From NCBI GenBank assembly GCA_965250115.1, contig CBDFNJ010000002.1:3100001-3164000 (forward strand): a stretch of 64,000 nt of DNA. Direction: 5' to 3'. Source of the DNA: CBDFHB01 sp965250115. GTDB lineage: Bacteria; Acidobacteriota; Vicinamibacteria; Marinacidobacterales; SMYC01. The translations under genes were made by a program, and so were the position numbers. The notes beneath the pieces were generated by a model, which worked only from the letters and a program-made list of their open reading frames with translations, was not told the DNA's origin and did not search any database. This document shows positions 28,264-36,748 of the stretch, piece after piece. Numbering within the stretch: the first letter of the stretch is position 1; every line of letters starts with the position of its first letter.

Positions 28264-29724
28264 GGGGATGTCCCGCCGGATGTTGAATTTGGGGTAGCGG
28301 CGGCTCCTTGGCCGGCCTGAGAATAGGTCTGCCAAACCAACCGTCTCCAGAGGGGGACAAGGAGCCACCATGCCAAGGAAATCAAAGAAGCCAGTAAGAA
28401 AGCAAACGCACTCGCCTACGGGCAAGGTAGTTGGCCAAGTCGGTCAGATACTGCTACCGATGATAGCTGGGATCGCGGCCACGAAGGCGGACCTGACGGA
28501 ATGGGTGTACGAGCAAGGACTGACCGCATTGCACCTACTCCTGAGAGAGGACGCGGAGAAGATCGCGGGGCCGAAGGGCAAGCACGAGAAGGAGCGAACT
28601 CATAACCACTGGGGGAGCACGGATGGGGAGCTGAGCTTCGGCGGTCGTCGAATCCAAGTGTCGCGACCTCGAGTTCGTTCGAAGTCGGGCGAGGAGGCGT
28701 CGCTTCCACACTTCGAAGCCTTCCGCGAAGAAGACCCGCTTCCGGAGCGAGTGCTGAACCAGATCTTGGTGGGGGTATCGACCCGAAATTACGAATCGAG
28801 TCTGGACAAACCCTCGGCGAAGTTGAAGTCTCGTGGCACGAGCAAGAGTGCCGCCAGCCGTCACCTCGTGAGCCAGACGACTAAGAAGCTCGAGGAATAC
28901 CTATCTCGGAGGCTAGAGGAGTTCGAGCTTGCGGCACTAATGATGGATGGCCTTGAGGTGGCCGGACAGACCGTCGTCGTAACTCTCGGTATCACAATAG
29001 ATGGAACGAAGGTGCCCTTGGGTATATGGCTGGGCTCGACGGAGAACTCTCGGGTGTGCACCGCGATGTTGCAGAACCTTCTCGAGCGGGGATTGCGGAT
29101 CGACGAATCGATTCTCTGCGTAGTGGACGGAGGCAAAGGGATCCGCAAAGCACTCGTCGACGTTTTGGGGGATCTCGCGGTTATCCAAAGATGCCAGCTC
29201 CACAAACTCCGAAATCTACGCTCGTACCTTCCCAAGTCCCGTCACGCCTACGTGCTCCAGACAATGAAGGAAGCGTACAAATGCAAGAGTGCCGACAAGG
29301 CGCGCAAGCGACTTCAGGCATTGGTGTCGTGGCTCGAGCGAAACGGCTACGACGAAGCTGCCGGAAGCCTTCGAGAAGGGATGGAAGAGACCCTCACGGT
29401 TGTGAAGCTCGCTCTACCCGAGTTACTTCGCAAATCTCTGGCCACGACAAACGCCATCGAGAATCTCAACGGCACCATCCGCAGAGTCTCGAGAAACGTC
29501 AAGCGGTGGAAGAGTCCTTCCATGATTCGCCGATGGACCGCTCTCGGCGTCGTCACGGCGGAGAAAAAGTTTCACCGTATCAAAGGCTATCGCCATATGG
29601 GCGCTCTCGTTCACGCGCTTAGAAGCAAACAGAAATCTCTTGACAGCGATGAGGTTGCTGCCTAAGAGTATTCACAGGTGCCGCCGCTACCCGACCAAAT
29701 TCAACAGCGGCCGGGACATCCCCC
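28264..29724 (+). mobile_element. IS256-family element nested upstream of copy 1
   Basis: A 1,461-bp element with inverted ends that begin GGGGATGTCCCG and extend imperfectly for ~45 bp (left GTTGAATTTGGGGTAGCGG, right GTTGAATTTGGTCGGGTAGC). An exact 8-bp duplication CTTTACAG flanks it at 28256-28263 and 29725-29732. It is inserted into the 5' end of another IS256-type element, so it arrived later. Confidence 0.9.
28370..29665 (+). CDS. IS256-family (mutator-type) transposase, copy 2
   Basis: A 431-residue DDE transposase, distinct in sequence from copy 1. Catalytic regions: ALMMDGLEVAG (Asp), ILCVVDGGKGIRKAL (Asp) and TTNAIENLNGTIRRVSRNVKRW (Glu), with VIQRCQLHKLRNL between them. ATG at 28370 preceded by AAGGAGCC. 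Intact and probably the youngest insertion of the cluster. Confidence 0.9.
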   Translation: MPRKSKKPVRKQTHSPTGKVVGQVGQILLPMIAGIAATKADLTEWVYEQGLTALHLLLREDAEKIAGPKGKHEKERTHNHWGSTDGELSFGGRRIQVSRPRVRSKSGEEASLPHFEAFREEDPLPERVLNQILVGVSTRNYESSLDKPSAKLKSRGTSKSAASRHLVSQTTKKLEEYLSRRLEEFELAALMMDGLEVAGQTVVVTLGITIDGTKVPLGIWLGSTENSRVCTAMLQNLLERGLRIDESILCVVDGGKGIRKALVDVLGDLAVIQRCQLHKLRNLRSYLPKSRHAYVLQTMKEAYKCKSADKARKRLQALVSWLERNGYDEAAGSLREGMEETLTVVKLALPELLRKSLATTNAIENLNGTIRRVSRNVKRWKSPSMIRRWTALGVVTAEKKFHRIKGYRHMGALVHALRSKQKSLDSDEVAA

Positions 29725-29739
29725 TTTACAGGCGCGGTT

Positions 29740-30197
29740 TCGTTTTGTTTAACCGGAGGTTACGCCATTCTTATTTCCACGGGAAGCGGGACGGATCCCT
29801 GAACTGGCCGATTCGTGGGCTGCTGAGGCAGGGCTTCCATGGTGGATTTCTCATTATTGACGTCGGTGACGGCCGGTTCCTTCAGCTGGCAAAGTACATT
29901 AGAAGGCCCAAAGACTATGGCATAGAGCTAGGTTTTCCGCGTGCCAAATGGTCAGAGAAATACTATGACCCAGTACTAGAGCTATGCGCACAAGAGAACG
30001 TTTCCTGGCGCGTGGAGCGAGGCGAAGGCAAGTCTGATCCTCTGGACTTCTTGTTTGTGGATTTCGGGCCAGACGACGTCGCCGCCAACAAATTTGTCGT
30101 GAAGATCTTGAGGGAGATCTTTCATATTGATTCTGTCAGTCCTCTATACTGCCGACTAGAGAACGCGTCCCCAGAGAATCGACTCATAGATGCGTGA
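29740..30197 (+). pseudogene. Hypothetical protein, C-terminal part left after IS256-type insertion
   Basis: An open frame of ~150 codons after the IS end. It has no plausible start of its own near the IS, but the body looks like a real protein: SLNWPIRGLLRQGFHGGFLI, LQLAKYIRRPKDYGIELGFP and a C-terminus LENASPENRLIDA. It is likely the remainder of the membrane-anchored protein whose start is at 26857. No family recognised. Confidence 0.5.
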
Positions 30198-30266
30198 GCC
30201 ATGCTTTCCTTTTGGGCAGAGGGCTGCGAGTTACGGCAAGTGGTATCCCCCCAAAACTGGCCCGAA

Positions 30267-30383
30267 CCAGCAGCAGAGGACCCAGCATCTTGTCGCAAGC
30301 GAAGTGCCTCTGCCAAAAACCCGCGCACTTTCTCAGAAAATCGTTCCCGATCAGGGAGTGATCGTCTGCGAAATCTCGTCTAG
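30267..30383. repeat. Diverged ~117-bp direct repeat, copy 2
   Basis: Partner of 26607-26726. The most conserved block is CGCGCACTTTCTCAGAAA. It has no open frame conserved in both copies. Confidence 0.55.
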
Positions 30384-30478
30384 CAACGTCTCGCTCGTCG
30401 CGGTTGCGGAACAAAGAGAGGGTCGTGTGTGCTCGATCTCAAGGCCGGTTCGGGAGAGGGCGGGAGGGTTTGTCTCAG

Positions 30479-30500
30479 AAATCTCGCCCGGGCGAGATTT
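30479..30500. repeat. Palindrome copy 2 (centre GCCCGGGC)
   Basis: A perfect 22-bp palindrome, arms AAATCTCGCCC and GGGCGAGATTT, followed by TCATG. It differs from the copy at 24629 by a paired change (T-A to C-G) that keeps the stem, which suggests that the folded or dyad form matters. Confidence 0.5.
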
Positions 30501-30521
30501 TCATGAAGTCTGGAACTGGAG

Positions 30522-30986
30522 CTAGGCTCGCGCCGACAGGCTCCGCGAGAGAAATCTCGCTATTCGGAGCCCATCCATCCAGTTGAACGGAAACTTGGCG
30601 GTCGTATAGTAGCCGCAGGGGAGCTCGAATACTTCGTGCTCGATCGCGAGTCGCTCGAAGTCACGCACCAGCTCGAGAGATAGCTCGGTCGGAAACGACA
30701 GGTCGTAGCGACCGTAAATGAGAAGCGAAGGGCGCTGCCGCTTCTTGACCCTTTCGTAGTAGCTGTAAGGGCTCAGGGGCAGCCACAGCTTCCGGAGCTC
30801 GTCCAGGTCCAGGTTCGATTCGAGGCCTTGCCGGACTTGCCTCGTCGAGATGCCGCGCCACACCACGTCTGCGAAAAAAGGAGATATGTGGTTGAAAACA
30901 GCCGCGTCGAGCCGTGGCTCGTGCGCGAAAGTGGCGAGGGCGATGGCCGAGCCGAGACTGGTACCCACGATCCCGAGCGGCCCGTA
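30522..30986 (-). pseudogene. Alpha/beta hydrolase, C-terminal half (split by IS21)
   Basis: Reads from YGPLGIVGTSLGSAIAL, the nucleophile elbow G-T-S-L-G, through DAAVFNHISPFFADVVW and YGRYDLSFP (late Asp) to the stop at 30522. Joined to 33559-34167 through a single copy of the 5-bp duplication it makes one continuous hydrolase of ~357 residues (QQGYG followed by PLGIVG). Substrate unknown; the family resembles esterase/lipase-like proteins of soil bacteria. Confidence 0.75.
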
Positions 30987-31138
30987 TGTTTTTGTCCACT
31001 CGGCCTGGCCCACTTCGCTCATCTAAAATGGCCCACCTTAAGTTATTGATTCTTAAAGAACGAACGTAAAAAAAGCCCCTTTCCCTTATCCTGCGGCCGA
31101 AACGAACGTGCAGGCCGCCCGGAGTCGAAACACAGCTC

Positions 31139-31912
31139 TCATGCCTTTGGAGCCTTGTTCTTGCTGCGGACGGTGCGGCGGAAGCGGTAGGACTCGGTTC
31201 CTGTCTCGAGGATGTGCGCCTGGTCGGTCACACGATCGAGCAGCGCCTTGCAGAGTCGGGCGTTGGTGAACACCTGGGTCCATTCGGAGAACGGGAGATT
31301 CGTCGTGATCACGAGCGCGGCGGTCTCGCTGCGCTCCGAGATCACCTGGAACAACAGCTCGGCGCCGACATCGGCGAGGGGCACGTAGCCGAGCTCATCG
31401 ATGCACAGCAGCTCGAAGCGGGCGTAGCGGCGGATGATGCGGGACAGCTCGTGTTCCTGCCGCGCCTCGACGAGCTCGTTGACGAGTTTCGAGGCGGTGG
31501 TGAAGCGGACGCGGCGACGTTGTTGGCATGCGGCCACACACAACGCGCTCGCCAGGTGGGTCTTGCCGGCACCCGCGTCGCCGAGGAAGATGACCGGCTG
31601 CGCTCGGTCGATGTAGTGACCCTCCGCGAGCTCTTTTATCCGGCGGCCCGAGACCTTGGGCGACTGTGAGAAGTCGAACTCGTCAACGGTCTTCGTCCGC
31701 GGTAGTTGTGCTTCCTTCAATCGTCTCTAAACGGCTCGGTGTTCGCGTTCCTCGACCTCGGCGCTGAGCAGGACGTCGAGATACCGGACGTGGCTTTGCT
31801 TGTCGCACCATGCTTGCTCCGCCAGCTTCTGGAACTGGCTCGCCACGGTCGGCATGCGCAGCGTCTTGCAATGCTGACGGATGGTGCCGAGCTCGACGCT
31901 TCGCCCGCTCAC
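31139..31912 (-). pseudogene. istB: IS21 helper ATPase IstB, with in-frame TAG
   Basis: An AAA+ ATPase that assists the IS21 transposase. The Walker A is GDAGAGKTHLA and Walker B is LLCIDELGYV. The N-terminal 61 codons (from a GTG overlapping the istA stop, GTGA) and the remaining ~190 are in one frame but separated by a TAG at 31727-31729, between EHRAV and RRLKEAQLPRTKT, where homologues run through. A Glu or Gln codon changed to TAG is likely. Unless suppressed or restarted, this copy is defective. Confidence 0.8.
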
Positions 31913-33450
31913 GGGTTCACCTCCGTGATCAGCTCGTTGTAGTGGCTCACGCCCGGCGCAGCTCGTTCGTAGCGCGCAAGGTGTCCAAGCTCGACATCGT
32001 CCAGGCTACGCTCGGGGTTCCGTTGTAGCGACGCGGTATCGAGGAGATGGCGAAGCGCTTCGAGATCGGTGCACCCGAGCTCGAGGGCGTGGGCGACGGT
32101 CTCACGAAGCTTGTCGTATCCTTGCTTGCGCCCTAGCTGGATGAGCTCCACCATCTGGCGCGTGCCATCGAGCTTGCCGTGGCGACGGTTCAGCTTCGCC
32201 CACAGCTTGTCATAGCTTGCGGGCCATCGTCCTTTCGCGCGCCACTGCGCAAGCGGCGTCGAGCCCGCAAGGGCACCGGGCTTGCGCTCCAACACGTCGA
32301 GGTAGTGCTCAAGCTCGTACAACGACTGGCCCCGTTCGTAGCAGCGCTCGTGTCGTGCCACCACGCGGCCTTCGCGCCACGCTTCGACCGCCAGCGGCAG
32401 CAGCTTCACCATCACCCGCTGGCCCGGCTTCAAGGGCGTCGAGTACCAGTTCGTGCCGGCCCGAACGCAGCCCCTCTTGTCCACCGTCGTGCAGCGCTTC
32501 TCCTCGAGCTCGAAGCCCTCGTCGGCCATCGGGAGTAGGTGCACTCGCTCGAGCTCCATTGCCGCGCCCACCGCGTGTTCCTTGCCAGCGATGTGGCGCT
32601 TGTTCTCTTCGAGGCAGCGACCACGCAAGTACGCGTTGAGCTCATCCCAATCATCGAACTCCGGTACCGGCGTCCAGTGGTTGCGGCGGAAGTAGCCCAC
32701 TTCGCTTTCTACCCCACCTTTCTCGTTGCCTCGACTCGGATTGCAGAACTCCGAGTCGAATCCCCAGTGCGAGCGAAACGCTACGAAGCGCTCCGTCTGG
32801 TGGCGCTGGTAACCCCGAAGGATCTTGCGAACCGCCAACGTCAGATTGTCGCAGCGCATCCGACGGAACACCCCATCGAAGAACTCGAACGCCTTCTCCT
32901 GAGCCTCGAAGAACGCTTGCTGCGTTGCGCGGGGATAGCCTCGATGGAACGCGCCACCGCCGGCCATGCTCCGTACCACGAGCGTGTGCACCTTCGTCAG
33001 CTCGCCACCGATCCGGGCGTGCGACTCGTACCAGTCCACCTGAGCTTCATCGCCCCAGACATAGCTCTGCGGGATGAACACCTCCGCGTGCTTCAAGCCG
33101 AGCTCACGTTTCCGGCGGGATACGTAACGGCGAACCGTCGATTCGCCCACCTCGTGATTCGGGTACCTCTCTCGCAATCGATCCCGGATACGACGCGCGG
33201 TGTGACGCTGCTTGCGTGGCTCGTGTCTGTCGGCGTCGAGGATCGCGTCGATGAAATCGCGGACCGGGCCGAGCTTCGGGCTCTCTCGCGGCGTGGGCTT
33301 TCGCTCCGGCGGCATCGCGCTACGCAATGCGTCACGCACCATCCGGCGGTGGACTCCGAACTTCTTCGCTACCCCAACTATCGTCCCGACTCCGTGTTCG
33401 TACTCTCGACGCATCTGCTCGAACAATCGCACTTTGGCGCACCTTTCCAA
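31909..33450 (-). CDS. istA: IS21 transposase IstA
   Basis: A 513-residue DDE transposase: N-terminal HTH (VGVAKKFGVHRRMVRDAL), catalytic DEAQVDWYE, RCDNLTLAV and NEKGGVESEVGYFRR, and a C-terminal domain with YSTPLKPGQRV. Full length and intact, overlapping the istB start by four bases. Confidence 0.92.
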   Translation of the reverse strand: MERCAKVRLFEQMRREYEHGVGTIVGVAKKFGVHRRMVRDALRSAMPPERKPTPRESPKLGPVRDFIDAILDADRHEPRKQRHTARRIRDRLRERYPNHEVGESTVRRYVSRRKRELGLKHAEVFIPQSYVWGDEAQVDWYESHARIGGELTKVHTLVVRSMAGGGAFHRGYPRATQQAFFEAQEKAFEFFDGVFRRMRCDNLTLAVRKILRGYQRHQTERFVAFRSHWGFDSEFCNPSRGNEKGGVESEVGYFRRNHWTPVPEFDDWDELNAYLRGRCLEENKRHIAGKEHAVGAAMELERVHLLPMADEGFELEEKRCTTVDKRGCVRAGTNWYSTPLKPGQRVMVKLLPLAVEAWREGRVVARHERCYERGQSLYELEHYLDVLERKPGALAGSTPLAQWRAKGRWPASYDKLWAKLNRRHGKLDGTRQMVELIQLGRKQGYDKLRETVAHALELGCTDLEALRHLLDTASLQRNPERSLDDVELGHLARYERAAPGVSHYNELITEVNP

Positions 33451-33558
33451 CCGATGCCTCCTCTCCGGGCGTTCGCCCGGTGAAGGCTATCGGTCCGATA
33501 CAGGCGGGCCAAATCTAATGAGCGAAATGGGCCAATTTAGAGTAGCGAACACACCGTA

Positions 33559-34167
33559 GCCCTGTTGCGCCAGCCACTGGATGGCCGCTCGCGCGTCGAG
33601 CACCGCTTGACGACAGGACTGGAGCGTTCGGCCCACGTTTGGGCTCAAGGTGAATTCGGCCCGCACGAGATCGAGGGGGCGTCGCTTCTCGTGATAAGGC
33701 AGCGCGAGCTTCAGCGAGGCGATCCCGAATCGATTGAGGAGACGGCATAGGCCCTCCTGAGCACCCTCTTTGGCGTTCCACTGCGGGAGAACCACGACGG
33801 CAGGTCCCTTCCCGCTGGGGCCGGTGCCGTTCGACGCGAGCGGGAGCCAATCCGCGTGTGCGGAGTCGTTCTCCTCGACGCCGGTGTCGGCGGGAGAGCT
33901 GAACCAGAGCCTTCCCTCTCGAAGCTCGTAATCCCGAACGGGCTCGAAGGCGAAGTAGTCCTCACTGGACTCGAGCGCCCTCTCGGCGTGGTCGTGTAAC
34001 AGCGCTCGAGCTTCGGACTCCGACGCAGTGATCTCGGGTGGGTGCCACGAGCCAAAGGGAGGGAGAAACTCCGCGCCCCATTGAAAATCCAGGACGCGTC
34101 GCTCCGGATCATCCTTGAAGGCGAGCCGTTTCTCCCACGCGTAGAAGAGGCTTCGAGCCAGGGACAT
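33559..34167 (-). pseudogene. Alpha/beta hydrolase, N-terminal half (split by IS21)
   Basis: From an ATG at 34167 (SLARSLFYAWEKRLAF) it carries the first half of the fold: AVVVLPQWNAKEG, GIASLKLALPYHEKR and AIQWLAQQGYG, up to the IS. No signal peptide. It lies 19 bp downstream of the bacterioferritin stop and was probably co-transcribed. The open frame extends upstream to 34308 but overlaps that gene. Confidence 0.75.
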
Positions 34168-34186
34168 CGACAAAATGAGAAGATTG

Positions 34187-34645
34187 CTAGTCGGCGCCGG
34201 AGCCGGGTGCCTCGCTATAGTCGCGAAGCATTTTCTTGAGCTCCATCTGGTGAAGCTCCTCTTGCCCAACCATGGTGCGCGCGAACTCCTCCAGGTAGAT
34301 GCTCGCATCCTCTACCGCTTCGAGGAGGTCGACATAGAGCTTCACAGCGTTCTTCTCGTGGTTCACGCTTTCCTGGAGAATCGCCTTGAGCGAATGCTGG
34401 TAGGTCTCTTCGAGGGGCGCCACACTGAGCGATGGGTGGCCACCGAGGCCAGTCAGAATCTCACCTACCTGTTGAGCATGGTCCAAGGACTCGGAGGCCT
34501 GTGCCTTCATGAATTCCACGATCGGCAGCCGATTGGGGCCGGTCACCATGAGCGCATAGTGGGTGTAGCGAACGACCCCCGCGAGCTCCTGCTCCAAGAT
34601 CGAATTTAGTATTTTGACGGTCTTTTCGGTGTCGAGCTCTTCCAT
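34187..34645 (-). CDS. Bacterioferritin-like (ferritin-fold) protein
   Basis: A 152-residue four-helix protein. Ferroxidase-type ligands appear as ILEQELAGVVRYTHYA (Glu), ESLDHAQQVGEI (ExxH) and FARTMVGQEELHQMELKKML (Glu and ExxH). Similar to bacterioferritin and Dps-like iron-storage proteins. The ATG at 34645 gives the family's usual start; the longer frame is not conserved-looking. Haem-ligand Met not assigned. Confidence 0.82.
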   Translation of the reverse strand: MEELDTEKTVKILNSILEQELAGVVRYTHYALMVTGPNRLPIVEFMKAQASESLDHAQQVGEILTGLGGHPSLSVAPLEETYQHSLKAILQESVNHEKNAVKLYVDLLEAVEDASIYLEEFARTMVGQEELHQMELKKMLRDYSEAPGSGAD

Positions 34646-34688
34646 ACCCGCGCATTCTATCAAGTCGGGCGTCTTCCAAGACAGCCGA

Positions 34689-35876
34689 TCAGCGGGCGGC
34701 GCGCCAGGAACGGTATTGCGGAGAAAGGGTGAACTCGTGGTACTCGGGTACACTCGTCAAATCACGAACCTGGAGAGCCAAGTCGTGCTCGAGACCGCGA
34801 AACACGCGCACGAGAAGACCCCAGCCCATCGTGTCCAAAGCGACGGAGGCCATCGTCCAATACGCGGGCTCCAGGTACGGCTCGCGGGTTATGGCCCGAC
34901 TCGCGTAGCGCTTGGCCTCTTCGTAATTCCGCTGAAGCAGGTAGAGCCCGGCACGCTGAACGTCCAGATAAGGATCGCCTCCCACGGCGAGGTCGAGGCG
35001 GTCGAGGACTTCGAACGCGAGGCCGTAGCGACGCTCCAGGATGAACGCGTCGAGGGAGATGAGGTCCAGGGCCGGATCGTCCGGGAACAACGACCGGATC
35101 TTGCGAATGGTGGCGACATACTCCGCGTCGCCCAGCTCCTGAGTGATGGCTAGTCGCTTGATGAGCATGCTCTTTTCGCTCGCCATGGAGACAGGCAAGC
35201 CATCCCAGAGCTCGAGAGCCTCCTGGTGGCGTCCTTCACGAATCAGGTCGTTCAGCCGAAGGATCTCGCCCCGGTGATCGCTATGGGAGGACTCGTTTCG
35301 CATCAGCCTTTCGAAGAGGCTATCTTCCAACCCCTGGCTCGCGACCCGGAACGTGCGGCGGTAGGATTCCGAAAGCAGCTCACCCGTCAAGTGAACGTAG
35401 ACATCGACGACCCGAACTGGGCCCGCCAGTCCGCGCCGTTCCAGAACCATCTCGTGGTAGTTCAGGCCGCCGTCCGATGTGAGCAGGCGGAAGAGTGCTC
35501 TTTGCTCTCCGCGCTTCTCAATCGTTCTCAGCAGCCCATAGTCTCCTCCCGCCTCGATGGCCGCGGCGACCTCGACGCCGAACCACGCCCTCGCGCGGAG
35601 CAACTCCTCGAGCTCCTCGAGAACTAGGATCGAAGCAGCGGTCGAGCTCGACCCTCGCGCGCGCTCGAGCAGTGCGTCCGTGTCGAGCAGCATCTCGAGC
35701 GAGTCGAGATCGCCCGCGTAGAGACACTCCTTCAGGTGCTCCGCGATCTCACGGCTCTCGCGGTCGGTCGGTCGCATCGCGACCCGGTAGCGCACCTCCT
35801 GGGCCACGGATTGGCGGGGGGAAGCGACTCCGAGAATCACTATCGACGCGAGCACGAGGAACTGCGGCTTCAGCAC
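34689..35876 (-). CDS. Exported protein with tetratricopeptide-like repeats
   Basis: A 395-residue protein with a signal peptide ending SVAQEV. The first half (residues ~40-190) has an NTF2/SnoaL-like pattern of helices and strands (LLRTIEKRGEQRALFRLL, YHEMVLERR); the second is helical with TPR-like pairs (AGLYLLQRNYEEAKRYASRAI). No enzyme motif seen. It may act in a periplasmic assembly, but the family is not recognised. It ends 43 bp before bacterioferritin. Confidence 0.65.
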   Translation of the reverse strand: MLKPQFLVLASIVILGVASPRQSVAQEVRYRVAMRPTDRESREIAEHLKECLYAGDLDSLEMLLDTDALLERARGSSSTAASILVLEELEELLRARAWFGVEVAAAIEAGGDYGLLRTIEKRGEQRALFRLLTSDGGLNYHEMVLERRGLAGPVRVVDVYVHLTGELLSESYRRTFRVASQGLEDSLFERLMRNESSHSDHRGEILRLNDLIREGRHQEALELWDGLPVSMASEKSMLIKRLAITQELGDAEYVATIRKIRSLFPDDPALDLISLDAFILERRYGLAFEVLDRLDLAVGGDPYLDVQRAGLYLLQRNYEEAKRYASRAITREPYLEPAYWTMASVALDTMGWGLLVRVFRGLEHDLALQVRDLTSVPEYHEFTLSPQYRSWRAAR

Positions 35877-35972
35877 GGAACTCCGACCATGAATTGAGAA
35901 AGGGATCTTAATTCATGCTACGGGGCGCTCCGGTCACCGTCAAGCCCCAGGCGGACAAGGGAGCCAGGGGCC

Positions 35973-36656
35973 TTAGGTTCGTGCGAACTCTCGAGCAAGG
36001 GCGTCCTGAATGATGACGTCCTTGCCCGAGATCTCGATAAAGCCCTGGCGATGGAGATCGCTGATCATGCGCGACACGGTCTCGCGGGTCGCTCCGATCA
36101 TGTTGGCGATCTCCTGGTGCGTGGGCCTTCGGAACGCGACGCGACCGTCTTCACGGCGCTTTCCTGTCTCACTGGCCATCTCGAGAAGGATGCGCGCAAC
36201 GCGCCCATAGACGTCGTGAAGGGCCAGGTTGCCGATCTGTTGATTGGCTTTGCGGAGTCGTGACGACAGTACGGCGAGCAGATTGATCGCGACGCGGGGG
36301 CGTTTTTCCACGATCGACAGGAAGTCTCTCTGGTGGAGCACGACCATCTCGGTGTCCTGCATGGCGATCGCCGTCGCGGAACGCGGCTCGTTGTCGAGAA
36401 GGCTCATCTCGCCAAAAAAATCGTCGTCCGACAGAACGGCCAAGATGATCTCGCGACCGTCGTCCGACAGGATCGTTACCTTGACCCGTCCCGAGACAAT
36501 CATGAACAACGCGTCTCCGAGATCGTGCTCGAAGAACACAACGCCGTCTTTCGGAAACTTTCTCCGCGTCGTCGCGCTGATGAGACTCTGAAGGTCGTCA
36601 TCTTCGAGACCAGAGAACAAGGGCACTCGGCGGAAGAGCTCGGTCGACACCATCAA
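35973..36656 (-). CDS. Crp/Fnr-family transcription regulator
   Basis: A 227-residue regulator: a cyclic-nucleotide-binding beta-roll (residues ~10-125, with FGEMSLLDNEPRSATAIA, the phosphate-cassette position) and a C-terminal winged helix (RPTHQEIANMIGATRETVSRMISDLHRQGFI). No N-terminal Cys cluster, so not an FNR oxygen sensor; the cassette supports nucleotide binding. ATG start; upstream bases include AAAGGGAGGAGG. Confidence 0.9.
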   Translation of the reverse strand: MMVSTELFRRVPLFSGLEDDDLQSLISATTRRKFPKDGVVFFEHDLGDALFMIVSGRVKVTILSDDGREIILAVLSDDDFFGEMSLLDNEPRSATAIAMQDTEMVVLHQRDFLSIVEKRPRVAINLLAVLSSRLRKANQQIGNLALHDVYGRVARILLEMASETGKRREDGRVAFRRPTHQEIANMIGATRETVSRMISDLHRQGFIEISGKDVIIQDALAREFART

Positions 36657-36748
36657 AGCCTCCTCCCTTTCTTTTTGCCTCTGGATTCAACTGTCACGGG
36701 ATCGCGACGACTATTCTAACTGTTTCTTGGCACCGCGGGCCAGCGCTG

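Larger units (their letters stand above)
30198..30521. other. Intergenic stretch with repeat and palindrome
   Basis: No gene seen. It contains the second copy of the ~117-bp diverged repeat (30267-30383) and the second palindrome (30479-30500). Confidence 0.5.
30987..33553 (-). mobile_element. IS21-family element (istA-istB)
   Basis: A 2,567-bp element beginning TG and ending CA, with related inner repeats at both ends (GGCCCACTTCGCTCAT at left, GGCCCATTTCGCTCAT at right), and an exact 5-bp target duplication CCGTA at 30982-30986 and 33554-33558. It splits an alpha/beta-hydrolase gene without loss of host bases. Confidence 0.93.
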
